This document shows positions 1 to 9,760 of a stretch of 64,000 nucleotides of DNA, piece after piece (within the stretch, counting starts at the first letter, position 1; each line of letters opens with the position of its first letter). The notes under the pieces were generated by a model. It worked only from the letters and a program-made list of their open reading frames with translations, did no database searches and was not told the DNA's origin. A program made the position numbers and the translations under genes. Origin of the DNA: Pseudo-nitzschia pungens (taxonomy: Eukaryota; Bacillariophyta; Bacillariophyceae; Bacillariales; Bacillariaceae); assembly GCA_037355855.1 (NCBI GenBank), contig CM074766.1, positions 1,798,001 to 1,862,000 of the forward strand, in the 5' to 3' direction.

Positions 1-1006
1 ATTTCGTCACCAAGTAATAGTTCGTCAATGTAGTGGGCGTGTACGTCGAGGACGACGATTCCGATTGTTTGCTACTCTTTTTCTCTGTTGTATTCTTGGA
101 ATCCGATGCGGAGACCAGCGAATCGTCTTTCGGAGTAGCTGGAGCTGCTGCTACCTGCACATTGATTAGAACCGGGTTTCGCATACCTGCCCTTTGCAAC
201 AACGGTTTGATAGATTTATTGCTGGTAAATGTAGTAGTTGCGCTGAAGATTCCGGTTCGTCTCATTTTCGGTAAGCGGTTCAGAATGGTTGCGATGGTTG
301 GGTCCATGACGGTTTTCCCAAACAGCAAAACATCGGCCTCGTCGAGAATCAGAATATCCAACTCCGACACGTCCAAAACATTGTAGCGGGTCAAGACATC
401 TTCCATGCGCCCCGGTGTTCCGATGATGATATCGTTTCCCTCCCGATGGAAATTTTTGAGATCCTCTGTCACGGGTCGATGATTGACACCACTGGACTTG
501 CCAGCATTTCCACCACCTACCAATCGCAACGGAGGTGTCATGTCTAGGAACTTACAGAGCTCGGCACAAACCGTCCAGGTTTGGAGGGCCAACTCTCTCG
601 TGGGTGACAGTATCAAGGCACCGATCTGATGCTTCGACAGAGGAATGGCTCTCTTCCGTATTCTTTCAACCGTTGGCAAGAGGAAAGCAAGCGTTTTCCC
701 GGACCCCGTTACGGCTTGCACCGCCACATCTTTGTTTTGTAAAAAAAGTGGAATGGTAGCTGCTTGAACAGGCGTCATGGTATGGAAATTCTTGGAATCA
801 AGAAAGTCTAGAATTCCCTGCGCAAGAGGAGGTTGTATGCTCCGAAAGGATCCGGCTCTTGACTGCTGTTGCTCATCTTTCTGCGCCGACTTTTTTTTCT
901 TTGACTTTTTCCGTTTTCGTTTGGCTTCCGACGCCCGTGACGACGATGTGTCCTGTGGTGTTTCCTCCATTTCCGTCTCTGTCGATTTGCTTTTCGATTT
1001 TCCCAT
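1..1006 (-). CDS. DEAD-box ATP-dependent RNA helicase, SPB4/DDX55-like (3' part cut by window edge)
   Basis: The reading frame opens at the ATG at 1004-1006 and stays open to the window edge, so only the N-terminal ~335 residues are present. After a lysine/serine-rich leader of about 60 residues come the DEAD-box motifs in order: Q motif (MTPVQAATIP), motif I (AVTGSGKT), Ia (PTRELA), Ib (TPGR), II (DEAD) and III (SAT). The end of the window has just entered the linker before the second RecA-like domain (LTNYYLV). The Q-motif context and linker resemble SPB4/DDX55, a nucleolar helicase of large ribosomal subunit assembly. DEAD-box family assignment is certain; the SPB4 subfamily is inferred from local wording. 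A long divergent spacer separates it from the transporter gene. Confidence 0.9.
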   Translation of the reverse strand, partial: MGKSKSKSTETEMEETPQDTSSSRASEAKRKRKKSKKKKSAQKDEQQQSRAGSFRSIQPPLAQGILDFLDSKNFHTMTPVQAATIPLFLQNKDVAVQAVTGSGKTLAFLLPTVERIRKRAIPLSKHQIGALILSPTRELALQTWTVCAELCKFLDMTPPLRLVGGGNAGKSSGVNHRPVTEDLKNFHREGNDIIIGTPGRMEDVLTRYNVLDVSELDILILDEADVLLFGKTVMDPTIATILNRLPKMRRTGIFSATTTFTSNKSIKPLLQRAGMRNPVLINVQVAAAPATPKDDSLVSASDSKNTTEKKSSKQSESSSSTYTPTTLTNYYLVTK

Positions 1007-1773
1007 GCTTGCAATTTCTATACAACTTAGTTATTTCTAAGATCGTGTCTTCGATCTTCGATAGCTTTTCTCCAATTGATCTTGAAGGTTACAGAGATGG
1101 AATTACTAGCGGAGGCAAAGGTGATGAGTTTCTCACGGGAGCTGAAAGATCAAGTTGGGAAGCAAGGCTCACCTTTTTTTCCCTCTTTTTCCGAAAAATT
1201 CGAAATGAATACAATGGTTGGCTTTCACACTCGTGACTGAATGCAATTGTGTCATGAAAGCCGGGGTCTGCCCGCTCGCCATTTTTGGGATTCAATTCAT
1301 TTATTTTGGTTTTTACGTAGGATTACACGCAGCATTTTCTTTACTGTGAGCGTAAGTAAGTTACCGTAAAAACCTTACCCGTAACGCCAAAAATTATGGA
1401 ATCCAAAGTTTCAGTCACAGTCCAGAACTGTAGGTGATGGGGTACAATCGGTTGCAATGGAGGCCCGGCGATATTCCACATGCCACTTCATACCATACTT
1501 GCACAAAGCACCACTGCAATCGCAAGATGCTACCATCTTCTCATCGGTTTACTGGATTGAATTAGACAGCTCTATCAGCTACAACGTCGTCGCAACAAGC
1601 ACCAAGGCTCGAACTAACTTCTTATCAGCAATCTCAAGCAAGCATGGAGTGAACAACACAGCAGAATCGGAGTCTACTTGGTGGTTTTTGGTTTTCAACA
1701 TCGGATCTATTCGGCGTCTCTGCTTCCATCCTTCCCGTTTTCTTTTCGACCTGTGCTATGGTGTAAGGTCAAC
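1007..1773. other. Divergent intergenic region
   Basis: This is the shared upstream region of the DEAD-box helicase (-) and the SLC35-type transporter (+). It has an interspersed-motif cluster around 1350-1385 (GTAAGTAAGTTACCGTA then CCTTACCCGTAAC). The frame of the transporter stays open upstream to 1678, so part of it could be coding. No separate gene is seen. Confidence 0.5.
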
Positions 1774-3135
1774 ATGAATTGCTTTCGGATGAAACCAGTG
1801 AAAAAGAGAACATCCAGTTCCTTGCCGGTGGAGTTTTCGTCTGAAAACGATGATTCTGTCGAGCAGAATCAAGAACCGTCGACATCGACATCGACATCGA
1901 CGACCTTGCTTCCACGCCGCTGCACCTCCGTCGTATATGCGATGATCTATTTTCTTTGCATGATTGTCGTCGATTTTACGATCGAGGGGACCCAAAATGC
2001 CTTTCCCGAGCTCCAGGCATTGCCATACGCAATGACGTTGTTCCAATTCGGATTTTGTCTCTTCATGCCGGTGGCCATATCGAGGGGCGAATCCATTAAG
2101 AATCTACCGCGGTCCATCGCGGAAGTCTCGCCGTATTTGGTTCTGAGTCTGGTGGTCTTCGGTTCCAATGTGTGCAAGTCGGCTTCCGCGAGGTATGTGA
2201 GCTTCCCGACCAAGGTGATTTTCCGGTCCACCAAATTGATCCCCGTCATGATCGTTGCTTCGATCCTCAAGATCGACGATCGGACGTACGGAAAGCTTGA
2301 TTTTTTGGCGGCGGTGATGCTGTGTGCGGGTGCTTCCGGTTACAGCTTTGGGGAACACGCCCTCAACGAGGACAAGAAAGATTCGTATTTTGGAATCTTG
2401 CTCTTGACCGGAAGCGTCCTTTGCGACGCGTTTACACCCAACATCAAGCAATGGATGATGCATCCAGCGAACAATGCAACAGCGACCGAATCCGCAGCGC
2501 CCGCGACGATGACCCTACCATCGTCGCCATCGATGGCGTCCTTCAAGCCGTGTTTGCCGGACATTATCATTTCGGACAGCAGCACCGGACGAAAACACCA
2601 GCGCGTGGTGGTCCAAAATGTTGCTCCGAAACGGCCGCGGCGCCGATTGCTGCTCCGCAACCAGGGGGGAATGGGTCTGAGCGCCTCGGAGCTGATGACC
2701 AACGCGTACGCCGTCGGCTGCGTCGGGCTCCTCGTCTTCATGACCGCTACCTGCCACCTGCGGGACGCGGTCGAGGAGGCCATGGAGCGCCCGCACCTCT
2801 TTGGGAACCTGACGCTGATCGGTGCGTCCCTGTCCACCGCGGTCTTTGCGCACACCCGGCTGATCAAGGAGTCGGGGGCCGTGACCGCGGTGACCGTGAC
2901 CACCCTTCGGGAGTTCGTGACGGTGCTGCTGTCGTATCTGATCTATCCCAAGATCTTTTCGAAACTGCACGCGGTGAGCGCCCTGCTGGTCTTCGGCGGG
3001 ATTCTCGTGAGCAGCTACACCGAGTTTCAGACCGGTTCCGCGGCGAGCGCAAACGCGCCCAAAAGTGGCGTCGGTGGTGCGATTCCGAGCGGTAGGAAAC
3101 AGACCGCAGACCCGATTCAATCGTACCGATCATAG
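1774..3135 (+). CDS. SLC35B-type nucleotide-sugar / PAPS transporter (UAA family)
   Basis: A 453-residue multispanning membrane protein without introns. The start MNCFRMKPVKK is chosen at 1774; the frame is open about 30 codons further upstream but that part looks non-coding. The N-terminal tail is hydrophilic with a short Ser/Thr repeat (TCGACA units near 1879-1900). It is followed by about eight to ten hydrophobic segments. The motif PTKVIFRSTKLIPVMI matches the conserved PT-VIFK--KLIPVM signature of SLC35B2/B3 adenosine 3'-phospho 5'-phosphosulfate carriers in the Golgi or ER membrane. A hydrophilic, basic insert of about 90 residues splits the molecule in the middle. Substrate is inferred from the family; UDP-sugar transport is the main alternative. 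Codon usage here is clearly GC-rich. Confidence 0.85.
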   Translation: MNCFRMKPVKKRTSSSLPVEFSSENDDSVEQNQEPSTSTSTSTTLLPRRCTSVVYAMIYFLCMIVVDFTIEGTQNAFPELQALPYAMTLFQFGFCLFMPVAISRGESIKNLPRSIAEVSPYLVLSLVVFGSNVCKSASARYVSFPTKVIFRSTKLIPVMIVASILKIDDRTYGKLDFLAAVMLCAGASGYSFGEHALNEDKKDSYFGILLLTGSVLCDAFTPNIKQWMMHPANNATATESAAPATMTLPSSPSMASFKPCLPDIIISDSSTGRKHQRVVVQNVAPKRPRRRLLLRNQGGMGLSASELMTNAYAVGCVGLLVFMTATCHLRDAVEEAMERPHLFGNLTLIGASLSTAVFAHTRLIKESGAVTAVTVTTLREFVTVLLSYLIYPKIFSKLHAVSALLVFGGILVSSYTEFQTGSAASANAPKSGVGGAIPSGRKQTADPIQSYRS

Positions 3136-3158
3136 AATATTGTACAGTGCGATTGTAT

Positions 3159-3164
3159 AATAAA
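3159..3164 (+). terminator. Probable polyadenylation signal of the SLC35-type gene
   Basis: AATAAA lies 24 bp after the stop codon of the transporter gene, in the short gap before the convergent AIM24 gene. Confidence 0.4.
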
Positions 3165-3256
3165 CAATGATATTACTATCTATATTGCATATTCATCGTG
3201 GTACTCTACCGGCATCCGTTCAAAACCTACCGGCCCAGACAAGGTCTCGGCACGCA

Positions 3257-4291
3257 TCATTGCTCGCCGCCCGTGCCGGCGCCTCCGCCACCACCACCAC
3301 CACCGCCGCCGATGGGCACTCCCAGTGCGATGCCACTCCCCGATGGCACCCGCCGCGCAATCTCGCCGATCATTCGGTCCGGCGGCATGCCCGAGAGCCA
3401 CACTACCCCGGGCCCGGTGAGTGTCGTCATGAAGAGTCCCTCGCCGCCCCCTACGACATTCGTAAATCCCTTGACCATCTGGACGTCGTAGTCGACCCCT
3501 TCCGAAAAGCCCACCAGACAGCCGCTCGAGATGCGGAGTTCTTCTCCTTCCTCTAGGTCCCGGCGAATCAGCGTCCCCCCCGCCTTCAGAAAGACGTCTC
3601 CGGTTCCCGTCAGTGCCTGGAGGATGAATCCCTCGCCGCCAAAGAAGCCGCCGGTCATGGTTTTGGTGAATTCCATCTGGATGTCGATCGTGTGGGAGCA
3701 GCACAGGAGGGCCCCCTGCTGGCACACCAGCTTGCCCCCGTACTCCTCCACGTTGAGCCGGAGGATCTTTGCGGGAAAGTCGGTCCCGAGGGCCACCGTG
3801 CCGGCGGTTCCGGGCGGTCCCTCGTAGGCGTAGTCGCTCACAAAAAAGTTCTGCCCCGTGAGCATGCGCTTGAATCCCTCCGAGAGGCCTCCCCCGGTGG
3901 TGGTGTTGATCGTGACGTGCTCGGTCATGTACATCATGGCCCCGGATTCCGCTCTCAGGACCTGGCCGGGCTCCAGCCGGACCGTAACGATCTGGGACTC
4001 GTTGCCCTCGACCTTGCTCTGGACGTCGAAATCGATGGGGAGGCCGACCACCCCGTCCTTGCTAGTTTGGGCGGCGGCGGGGAGGTTGGAATCGTTCTCG
4101 GCGGCAATCGCGGGCGATTTCTCCGGGGGTGTGGAAAGGCAACGACGGCCAGCATTGCAGAGGGTGGGTCGTCGAGTCTGGGTTTGAACCGCATCAACGG
4201 CAGCAGTCGCCGCTGCCGCCGCTGCGATCGGATGCTTTGGTCTGGCCATTCGCGATAACGCCCTTGCGGCCGTTTGGCTTGCTCGCATCAT
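3257..4291 (-). CDS. AIM24/DUF124 family protein, probably mitochondrial
   Basis: A 344-residue intronless protein. Residues 1-50 are rich in Ala, Arg and Ser and lack acidic residues (MMRASQTAARALSRMARPKH), as in mitochondrial presequences. Residues ~95-320 form the AIM24 (TIGR00266-like) beta-rich fold: FDVQSKVEGNESQIVTVRLE, then LRAESGAMMYM, GGGLSEGFKRMLTG and LSGMPPDRMIGEIA. Yeast AIM24 is a mitochondrial inner-membrane protein needed for normal MICOS and respiratory-chain organisation; the exact activity in this organism is not known. The protein ends in a run of about ten glycines encoded by a GGC/GGT repeat. It is tail to tail with the transporter gene, 121 bp apart. A pentanucleotide minisatellite begins 14 bp upstream of the start codon. 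Confidence 0.9.
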   Translation of the reverse strand: MMRASQTAARALSRMARPKHPIAAAAAATAAVDAVQTQTRRPTLCNAGRRCLSTPPEKSPAIAAENDSNLPAAAQTSKDGVVGLPIDFDVQSKVEGNESQIVTVRLEPGQVLRAESGAMMYMTEHVTINTTTGGGLSEGFKRMLTGQNFFVSDYAYEGPPGTAGTVALGTDFPAKILRLNVEEYGGKLVCQQGALLCCSHTIDIQMEFTKTMTGGFFGGEGFILQALTGTGDVFLKAGGTLIRRDLEEGEELRISSGCLVGFSEGVDYDVQMVKGFTNVVGGGEGLFMTTLTGPGVVWLSGMPPDRMIGEIARRVPSGSGIALGVPIGGGGGGGGGGAGTGGEQ

Positions 4292-5208
4292 TCTGGAGTG
4301 CTGTTGGTGTGGTGTGGTGTGGTGTGGTGTGCTGTGCTGTGCTGTGCCGTGCCGTGCTGTGCTTTCTAGAAATGGAATGGAAATTGGCGTAGCAGAGCTT
4401 TGTCGATCGGGCTACCGTACCGTAGTGATAGTGGGAGTCTGGGATAGTGTACCGGTAAGTTGCGTAGGATCCCCCAAACATGTGTCTGGATCGTGTTCCA
4501 GATCTCGGAACTCGACGACTTGGCGTTCAGAAATCGAGGATGATTCGTGATGCCTTCTAGTTTTTCTAGCGTACAGTTTAGTACGAGTACGAAGTAACTT
4601 AACAGTTTGTACTTCTTAGTAAGGTTTGCCGGTAGACGATTCGGTCGAAGGAGAGAGAAAGACAGCAACCGGAGACTCCGGGAGTTGCCTTCATTTTTCA
4701 ATGCTTAGGGATGGAAATAATAGAAGACGGAAGATTGGAACCAATCAAAATCTCAATGAATCGAATCGATTCTCAAAATAATTGAAAAATCAAGCTTTGG
4801 ATTCTCGTCACGCCTTTAACACCATCTTCCAAAGCCTTTCTCGGTCTTCTTTCTCGTTCTCATCAATGACACTTTCATTGACATCTGTTTTTTTGGACGG
4901 GACGATTCGATTCATTCATTCATTCTTTCATTATTTATTCTTCCAATGCTTCGTCTAATTCTCGATTTTCGATCTTCCACTACACGTATCGGGATTGATG
5001 TCATTCATTCGTAAACACTTTCGAAAAGACGGAATATAGTTGTTCATCCAATCACCGAAGGAAGCGGTGGATATTGCATTCGGGTCCTTCGGCTATTGTA
5101 CTGCAATTGACGACTACGGCAATTGCATCGATGTTGAACGCAGCGAATGCGAAGAAATCGAAACGAGTCAATGGATTCCAGTCGATGAGCAGCAGACACA
5201 TCCGCGCG
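4292..5208. other. Divergent intergenic region
   Basis: Upstream region of AIM24 (-) and of the secreted-paralogue gene (+). It holds the pentanucleotide array at 4306-4360 and CATT-type simple sequence around 4912-4945. No gene is seen. In-frame ATGs at 5131 and 5185 could extend the downstream gene. Confidence 0.5.
4306..4360 (+). repeat. Pentanucleotide minisatellite (GGTGT/GCTGT)n
   Basis: Five GGTGT units are followed by six GCTGT or GCCGT units, 11 in all and without interruption. The array sits directly in front of the AIM24 start codon, where the 5' UTR or core promoter should be. On the coding strand it reads ACACC/ACAGC. Confidence 0.95.
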
Positions 5209-6386
5209 ATGACCGGCAAAAATAGCAAAAATAACAACAAAAGAGTTCGGTTCGTGGCCGTTGCAGCAATGGGGTTACGGCTCCTGTTGTTCGGATCGTT
5301 GTTCCCAACCGTATTGGGTTTCTTCTTCAGAGATGGCTTGTTGCTGTCCGTCACTGGGAAGGCGGACAAACGCGGTTTGGTCCACCAACGAAAGAGTCAC
5401 TTCCTTTCGGGAACAGCATCAAAGGCCGAGGGATTCACCGCACTTCAGCATGAGAATCAAATTCACGAAAACAATAGAAATAGCAACCAAAACGAAAACG
5501 AAACGAAAACGAAAACGAAGCAGGCGAGGACGACGACGAGGACGACGATGGGCTCGTGTTCGAAGGAACCTTCGACTACCAAAGCGGAATCGTTCCCATT
5601 TCCACCGCGGCCCTCTCGTCGTCACCGGTCAGAGATGATTTGTTCGACTTTTTTTCCGATCCCAAGAACCGAGACCTGGTAATCAAGGGCGGGGGGAACC
5701 GGTGCGAGCACATTCCCCCGACCCCGGCGCTGCACGAACAATGGACCTCCCAGTCCAAAATGGTCCGGAGCACGCCACCCACGGGTGGCAACACCAATCC
5801 GCAACACGAGGAGATCCTGGCGGTCTACAGCGAGGTTCCGATCGTTCCTGGCCTGTCGCTTCGGGCGGTCTCGTACACCGGGTGCAAGACGATGAGGGAT
5901 TCCTTCAGCGCGCTGCCCTATTACGAATTCACGCTCCTCGAAGAAACCTATAAACCCGTCGGGAAAAAGGCCATGACCTGGATCTTCGACAAGGTCACCG
6001 GGAACACCAAGACCAGCAACAAGGGGGGACGGGTCAAAACCGAGAGCAATACCCTGGAAAGGACCGGGTTGGGAACCAAGACACTCGGCCCCCGGGAAGC
6101 GGTGGACGATGATTCGGAACCGAGCGCCGACCGCAAGACGTACGCACTCAGCCGTGTGACACTGAAAGCCCTGGACGGCGGAGGCTGCAAGATTTGTTAT
6201 TACGGCCACGTCAAGCTCGCTCTCTCCAATAGATTTCTCCACTTGCTGCCTCTTCCGGTCGGAATAGTCCGGAGCAGGGTCAACCAATCCATCCGGAAGC
6301 AGCTCGAGCGCGAGTGCACCCGATCGATGGAAAAATTCGCACGGGCACTGCACCAATGGAGCGAGAGGAGCAGCTCGGGGCGGTGA
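5209..6386 (+). CDS. Secreted or plastid-directed protein of unknown function, with apparent frameshift
   Basis: Two overlapping frames look like one gene. The 5' frame, from the ATG at 5209, encodes a basic start and a hydrophobic signal peptide (MGLRLLLFGSLFPTVLGFFF at 5269-5328), then runs into Asn/Glu codons. The 3' frame, open from 5484 to the stop at 6386, begins with an acidic GEDDDEDDDG stretch and encodes the conserved body, with VPGLSLRAVSYTG, YYEFTLLEETYKP, MTWIFDKVTG and a C-terminal amphipathic helix LERECTRSMEKFARALHQW. The frames meet in a (GAAAAC)n repeat at 5489-5519; one unit is a base short, near 5501, and its full length would make the frame continuous. This may be a sequencing error, an allele or a real break. 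The protein is a paralogue of the convergent gene at 6515-7570. I do not recognise its function; a lipid-binding DUF1997-like fold is only a guess. Confidence 0.7.
5489..5519 (+). repeat. (GAAAAC)n coding microsatellite containing the frame break
   Basis: Imperfect tandem GAAAAC units in which one unit is GAAAC. The short unit is where the signal-peptide frame and the body frame of the overlying gene disagree by one base. Confidence 0.85.
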
Positions 6387-6514
6387 CTACAGTGGACTTC
6401 AATTAGAAAGCAGGGCACAACTACAGACACCGGTAGATACTGTTGTGGGAGGGCCAAAAAAAAATAGAATACTGCTTACAATACAGTACACTGTGGCGCG
6501 GGCAAAAAATTGAT

Positions 6515-7570
6515 TCAATTAATGGTGATGTCGTCGTTGTTCTTTTCACCGCTGTGCTCGTCGGCACTTGATATCCACGAACGGAGATTTTCTTCCCAGC
6601 GCGATACGTTCTGTTCCGTGTCCTTTTCGATTTGCCGTGTGATGAGATTGCTGATCCTCCGTTCCGCGCGGGCTTTCTGGGAGTCGGCTTCCGACGAGAA
6701 CACCAGATTTGTCACAATGGAAGGTATCCGAAACTTCATTTCCATAGTCCCGGTGCACCGCAGTACCAGCGAATCGGTATCGTCGGCATCGGCATCGTCG
6801 TCTTTGTACACACCAAGCCTCGTGAACAGAGTTGTGTCCATGGGGCCCTGGCGTCGTTTCCGTTTGGAGGTGCCGCGGTTCAGCTTGTTGAAGATCCACA
6901 CAATGGGTTTGGCTCCGCTCGAAACCTTGTTTTCGTCGCGGATCAGAACGAATTCCAGTTCCGGGTAGTGCTGCTGTCGGTATTGGTCGCCCCGACCAGT
7001 CGTTGGTCTCCGGCGTACCAGGGTGGTTCCAATCAGCGCCGACCATTCGACCGTGAGACCCGGGATGGAAATTCCGGCGGTCCTCACCGACATTATCACG
7101 CTTTCGTCGGCGCTGGGGGGACAAGCCCCAACCTGATCGCACGCCTTTCTCCAATCGTCCAGAAGATCGCGGGTAGTCGGGACGATTTTTGAGCGAACCG
7201 ATGCCCCCGCGTCGAGGAGATGATCGGGATGCAAGAAAAAGTCGTCGAGCATCGCATCGTCCGACAAACCCGTCAGTGCGTTGGATTGTCGCTGGAAGGA
7301 CGATTGAAAGGTCAGTGTGTTCTTGGTTTTGCCCAGGTCCTTCTCCCGAAGCAAAAAGTTGTTCCCGCTTTCCGTGGTTGGATGCACGCCTGAGTCCATA
7401 AAGTCCGTGAGAACGTAGAGCGACCGTCCACGTTTCTTATGCGATGTCGACATTATTCCTGAGCTTGGACGATGGAGATCCTCTCGGGTCAAAAGTGCAG
7501 ATGAGAATCCGAGCATTCCAGTGATTATCAAAAGTGGAAACGCCCCGTCTGCCATCTTGGCACTACTCAT
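6515..7570 (-). CDS. Secreted protein of unknown function, paralogue of the 5.2-6.4 kb gene
   Basis: A 351-residue intronless protein. The start is ATG at 7570, with a second ATG five codons later. The N-terminus is a likely signal peptide (MADGAFPLLIITGMLGFSSA). The middle and C-terminal parts align with the neighbouring gene: SIPGLTVEWSALIG with VPGLSLRAVSYTG; YPELEFVLIRDEN with YYEFTLLEETYKP; IVWIFNKLNRGTSK with MTWIFDKVTGNTK; and the final helix RQIEKDTEQNVSRWEENLRSW with the corresponding basic/acidic helix. An acidic Asp/Ala repeat lies between the two halves. Function is unknown. The two genes are tail to tail, 128 bp apart, which suggests an inverted local duplication followed by strong divergence. 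Confidence 0.85.
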   Translation of the reverse strand: MSSAKMADGAFPLLIITGMLGFSSALLTREDLHRPSSGIMSTSHKKRGRSLYVLTDFMDSGVHPTTESGNNFLLREKDLGKTKNTLTFQSSFQRQSNALTGLSDDAMLDDFFLHPDHLLDAGASVRSKIVPTTRDLLDDWRKACDQVGACPPSADESVIMSVRTAGISIPGLTVEWSALIGTTLVRRRPTTGRGDQYRQQHYPELEFVLIRDENKVSSGAKPIVWIFNKLNRGTSKRKRRQGPMDTTLFTRLGVYKDDDADADDTDSLVLRCTGTMEMKFRIPSIVTNLVFSSEADSQKARAERRISNLITRQIEKDTEQNVSRWEENLRSWISSADEHSGEKNNDDITIN

Positions 7571-9760
7571 TATTTCGGATAATTTTGCCGCAGCTATACG
7601 GTAATATGGAGCCTTGACTATTCAGGTTTGTTGTGTTTCTGATTGCTATTGGTCTCAATTCGGAGGGATGGACTTTTATTTGTTCCATCGTCTCATAAAC
7701 GATAATGGTAATTTAAATACCAAGGAATACAAGTAATTAACTTACTTGTAATTGTTGTTTCTTTCATGATAAAGTTTCTCTTTCCGATCTTCGTCTGTCA
7801 AGATTTGTGGTGTCACTTTTTGGCACCTTGGCGTTGAAGGAGCCAATGATATCTTTTTCCCTGTTTCTTTTGAACAAATCGCAGCTGTAAACAGTGTACG
7901 CACGGACTGACGTGGAAACCAACGGGCAATTCTCTTAGAAATCGAAATTCAGAGCAATGGAACAGAAGTAGTTTTCAAATCCGAAATAGATGGGCAAAGC
8001 GTTCCGTAATTACGGTAATCTTACCGTATGCGACGATCCATACTGTACTAATCTAGTCACTCATCGGGTACTACGATAGTACGTACCGAAAATAATAATA
8101 ATGATACTGACACTCGAAAGTTGAGACACTTTTGGAGGAAATATGTTACGTACGAGGTAAGTTTCATTACTGTACAAACAAGCATGTACGTAGGGTCAAC
8201 AGGTCATGAAGCCCATTTACTGCACCATCACAATTACCACTGCAGTTGTTTCAGAAGGAGCTGGTCTTATATAAGAGCACTCCTCTTCTTTAATCTGTGT
8301 CAAAAAGCTGATGACACCCCCTGTGGTGTCATGGAGCATTGTCCGTCCCAGATCCACCAAAGACAAATCAAGAAACATGTCATGATGTGCTGTTGCTGCT
8401 AATCACTATGCTCCAATTGCTTCTCTCTAAACCAAAAAAATGAGTTTGAATCAAGTCATTGCACTAACTGTTCAGTATCTCCACTACAACCATTGATCAG
8501 TTTGCAGATCTATTTATAACAGTAATACTAGTACAACAGTAATGGTGGATATATGACATTGAAAGAAATTCATTAATTCACTGTGATCTTCCGTCACAGA
8601 ATACGTACCTAATTTACTGTATTACCTAAACACTAAACACCGTTTGATGTGATGCGGTCCCCTTAAAATTCTGATCTAATTCTGCAAACCAAAAGGCAAA
8701 ACATCCAACAACAAGACCGTATTGGCGGCACCCGTCTCCTCCCGGATAGTTGTCGGTGGCTGGTGCAAAATGTACTGGTACCGTTACTGGTACAAGTTAC
8801 GTTGAGGTTCACGTTTGATTCAGCTGCACGGTTTTAGATCTTTACAACACAGTAAGCTTACGTACGAGGGACCACATCGTGTCAACTCGAATTGTCCGGT
8901 TTTGATCAACAGAAAACCATGAGGATTGAATTCCGTATTAAGAAATGGTTGATAGTAACCTTACTACGTAATACGGTAAGGTCTTACCAATATACGAAGT
9001 ACTAATTTCAAGTAGATGTGCCAATTAAAAGTGTTGGGCTTACGATGATGTTTAATGCAGCGGGAAAAGATTCGAATTTTTTAGCGCGCACATGTCATCG
9101 CAAAAGCCGAAAAAGGTACACGGACTGTCTGCTGTAAAACTGATAGTACGTAAGTTACGGGGTGGCCATCCAACCCGCAGTGACAAAAAATGTTGTAATA
9201 CGTATTGGTATGTTTACCCCGCATGCCGACAGAACCATTCTATGTCCCTTCAACGGAGTAGATGGAAATTATTTTCCGACCAGAAAATCCGATACCCTTC
9301 TACAACTTACCAGTACTATCAAATTACAGATCGCGTTAGCGCCTATGTAACCTTGCTAACTCCTTTACTATACCTCATTTTGGTCATACATGACCAAAAA
9401 AATGGCGCTCGAGAAATACGGCTTATTTTATTTTTCTCAACGTCGATTCTCACGGTGGTAATTTAAGTATTGGCTTGTCTTTGTCTATTTCTACCATAAA
9501 AGAGGACGGATTCCCTGCCGGTCGAGCGTTAGGCGAGTGAAAGTGATCCGGACCTAAAGATCGATATTCATTATTTCCCTGACGAAAATCCCAAGTCAAA
9601 CCGCTAAACTGAACAGACGAACACCTCTACCCACGCTCAAACTTTTTTTGCAGCAGATAGTCGATATAACTGGTCGCCATAATAAGAAAATCCTTTCAAT
9701 CTCTGCCCGCAATCGTTGGAAAGCTTGTTTTGGATAAGTCCATAAAATTAACTTTGTGAG
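7571..9760. other. Long AT-rich intergenic region without recognised gene
   Basis: About 2.2 kb with many stops in all frames. Short open frames at 8121-8402 and 9092-9466 show no recognisable domain. Scattered copies of the GTAAGGTTAC/CGTACGTA-type motif occur, for example near 8010, 8150, 8970 and 9145. A small hairpin (TGACACC...GGTGTCA) lies at about 8310-8331. Confidence 0.5.

Noticed and set aside
2340..2903. Long open frames antisense to the SLC35-type gene
   Set aside because: They are shadows of a GC-rich coding region and show no protein-like motifs; the sense frame has a clear family match.
8121..9466. Open frames of 60-125 codons in the 7.6-9.8 kb spacer
   Set aside because: Composition and lack of any motif match random frames in AT-rich DNA; they cross the interspersed motif.
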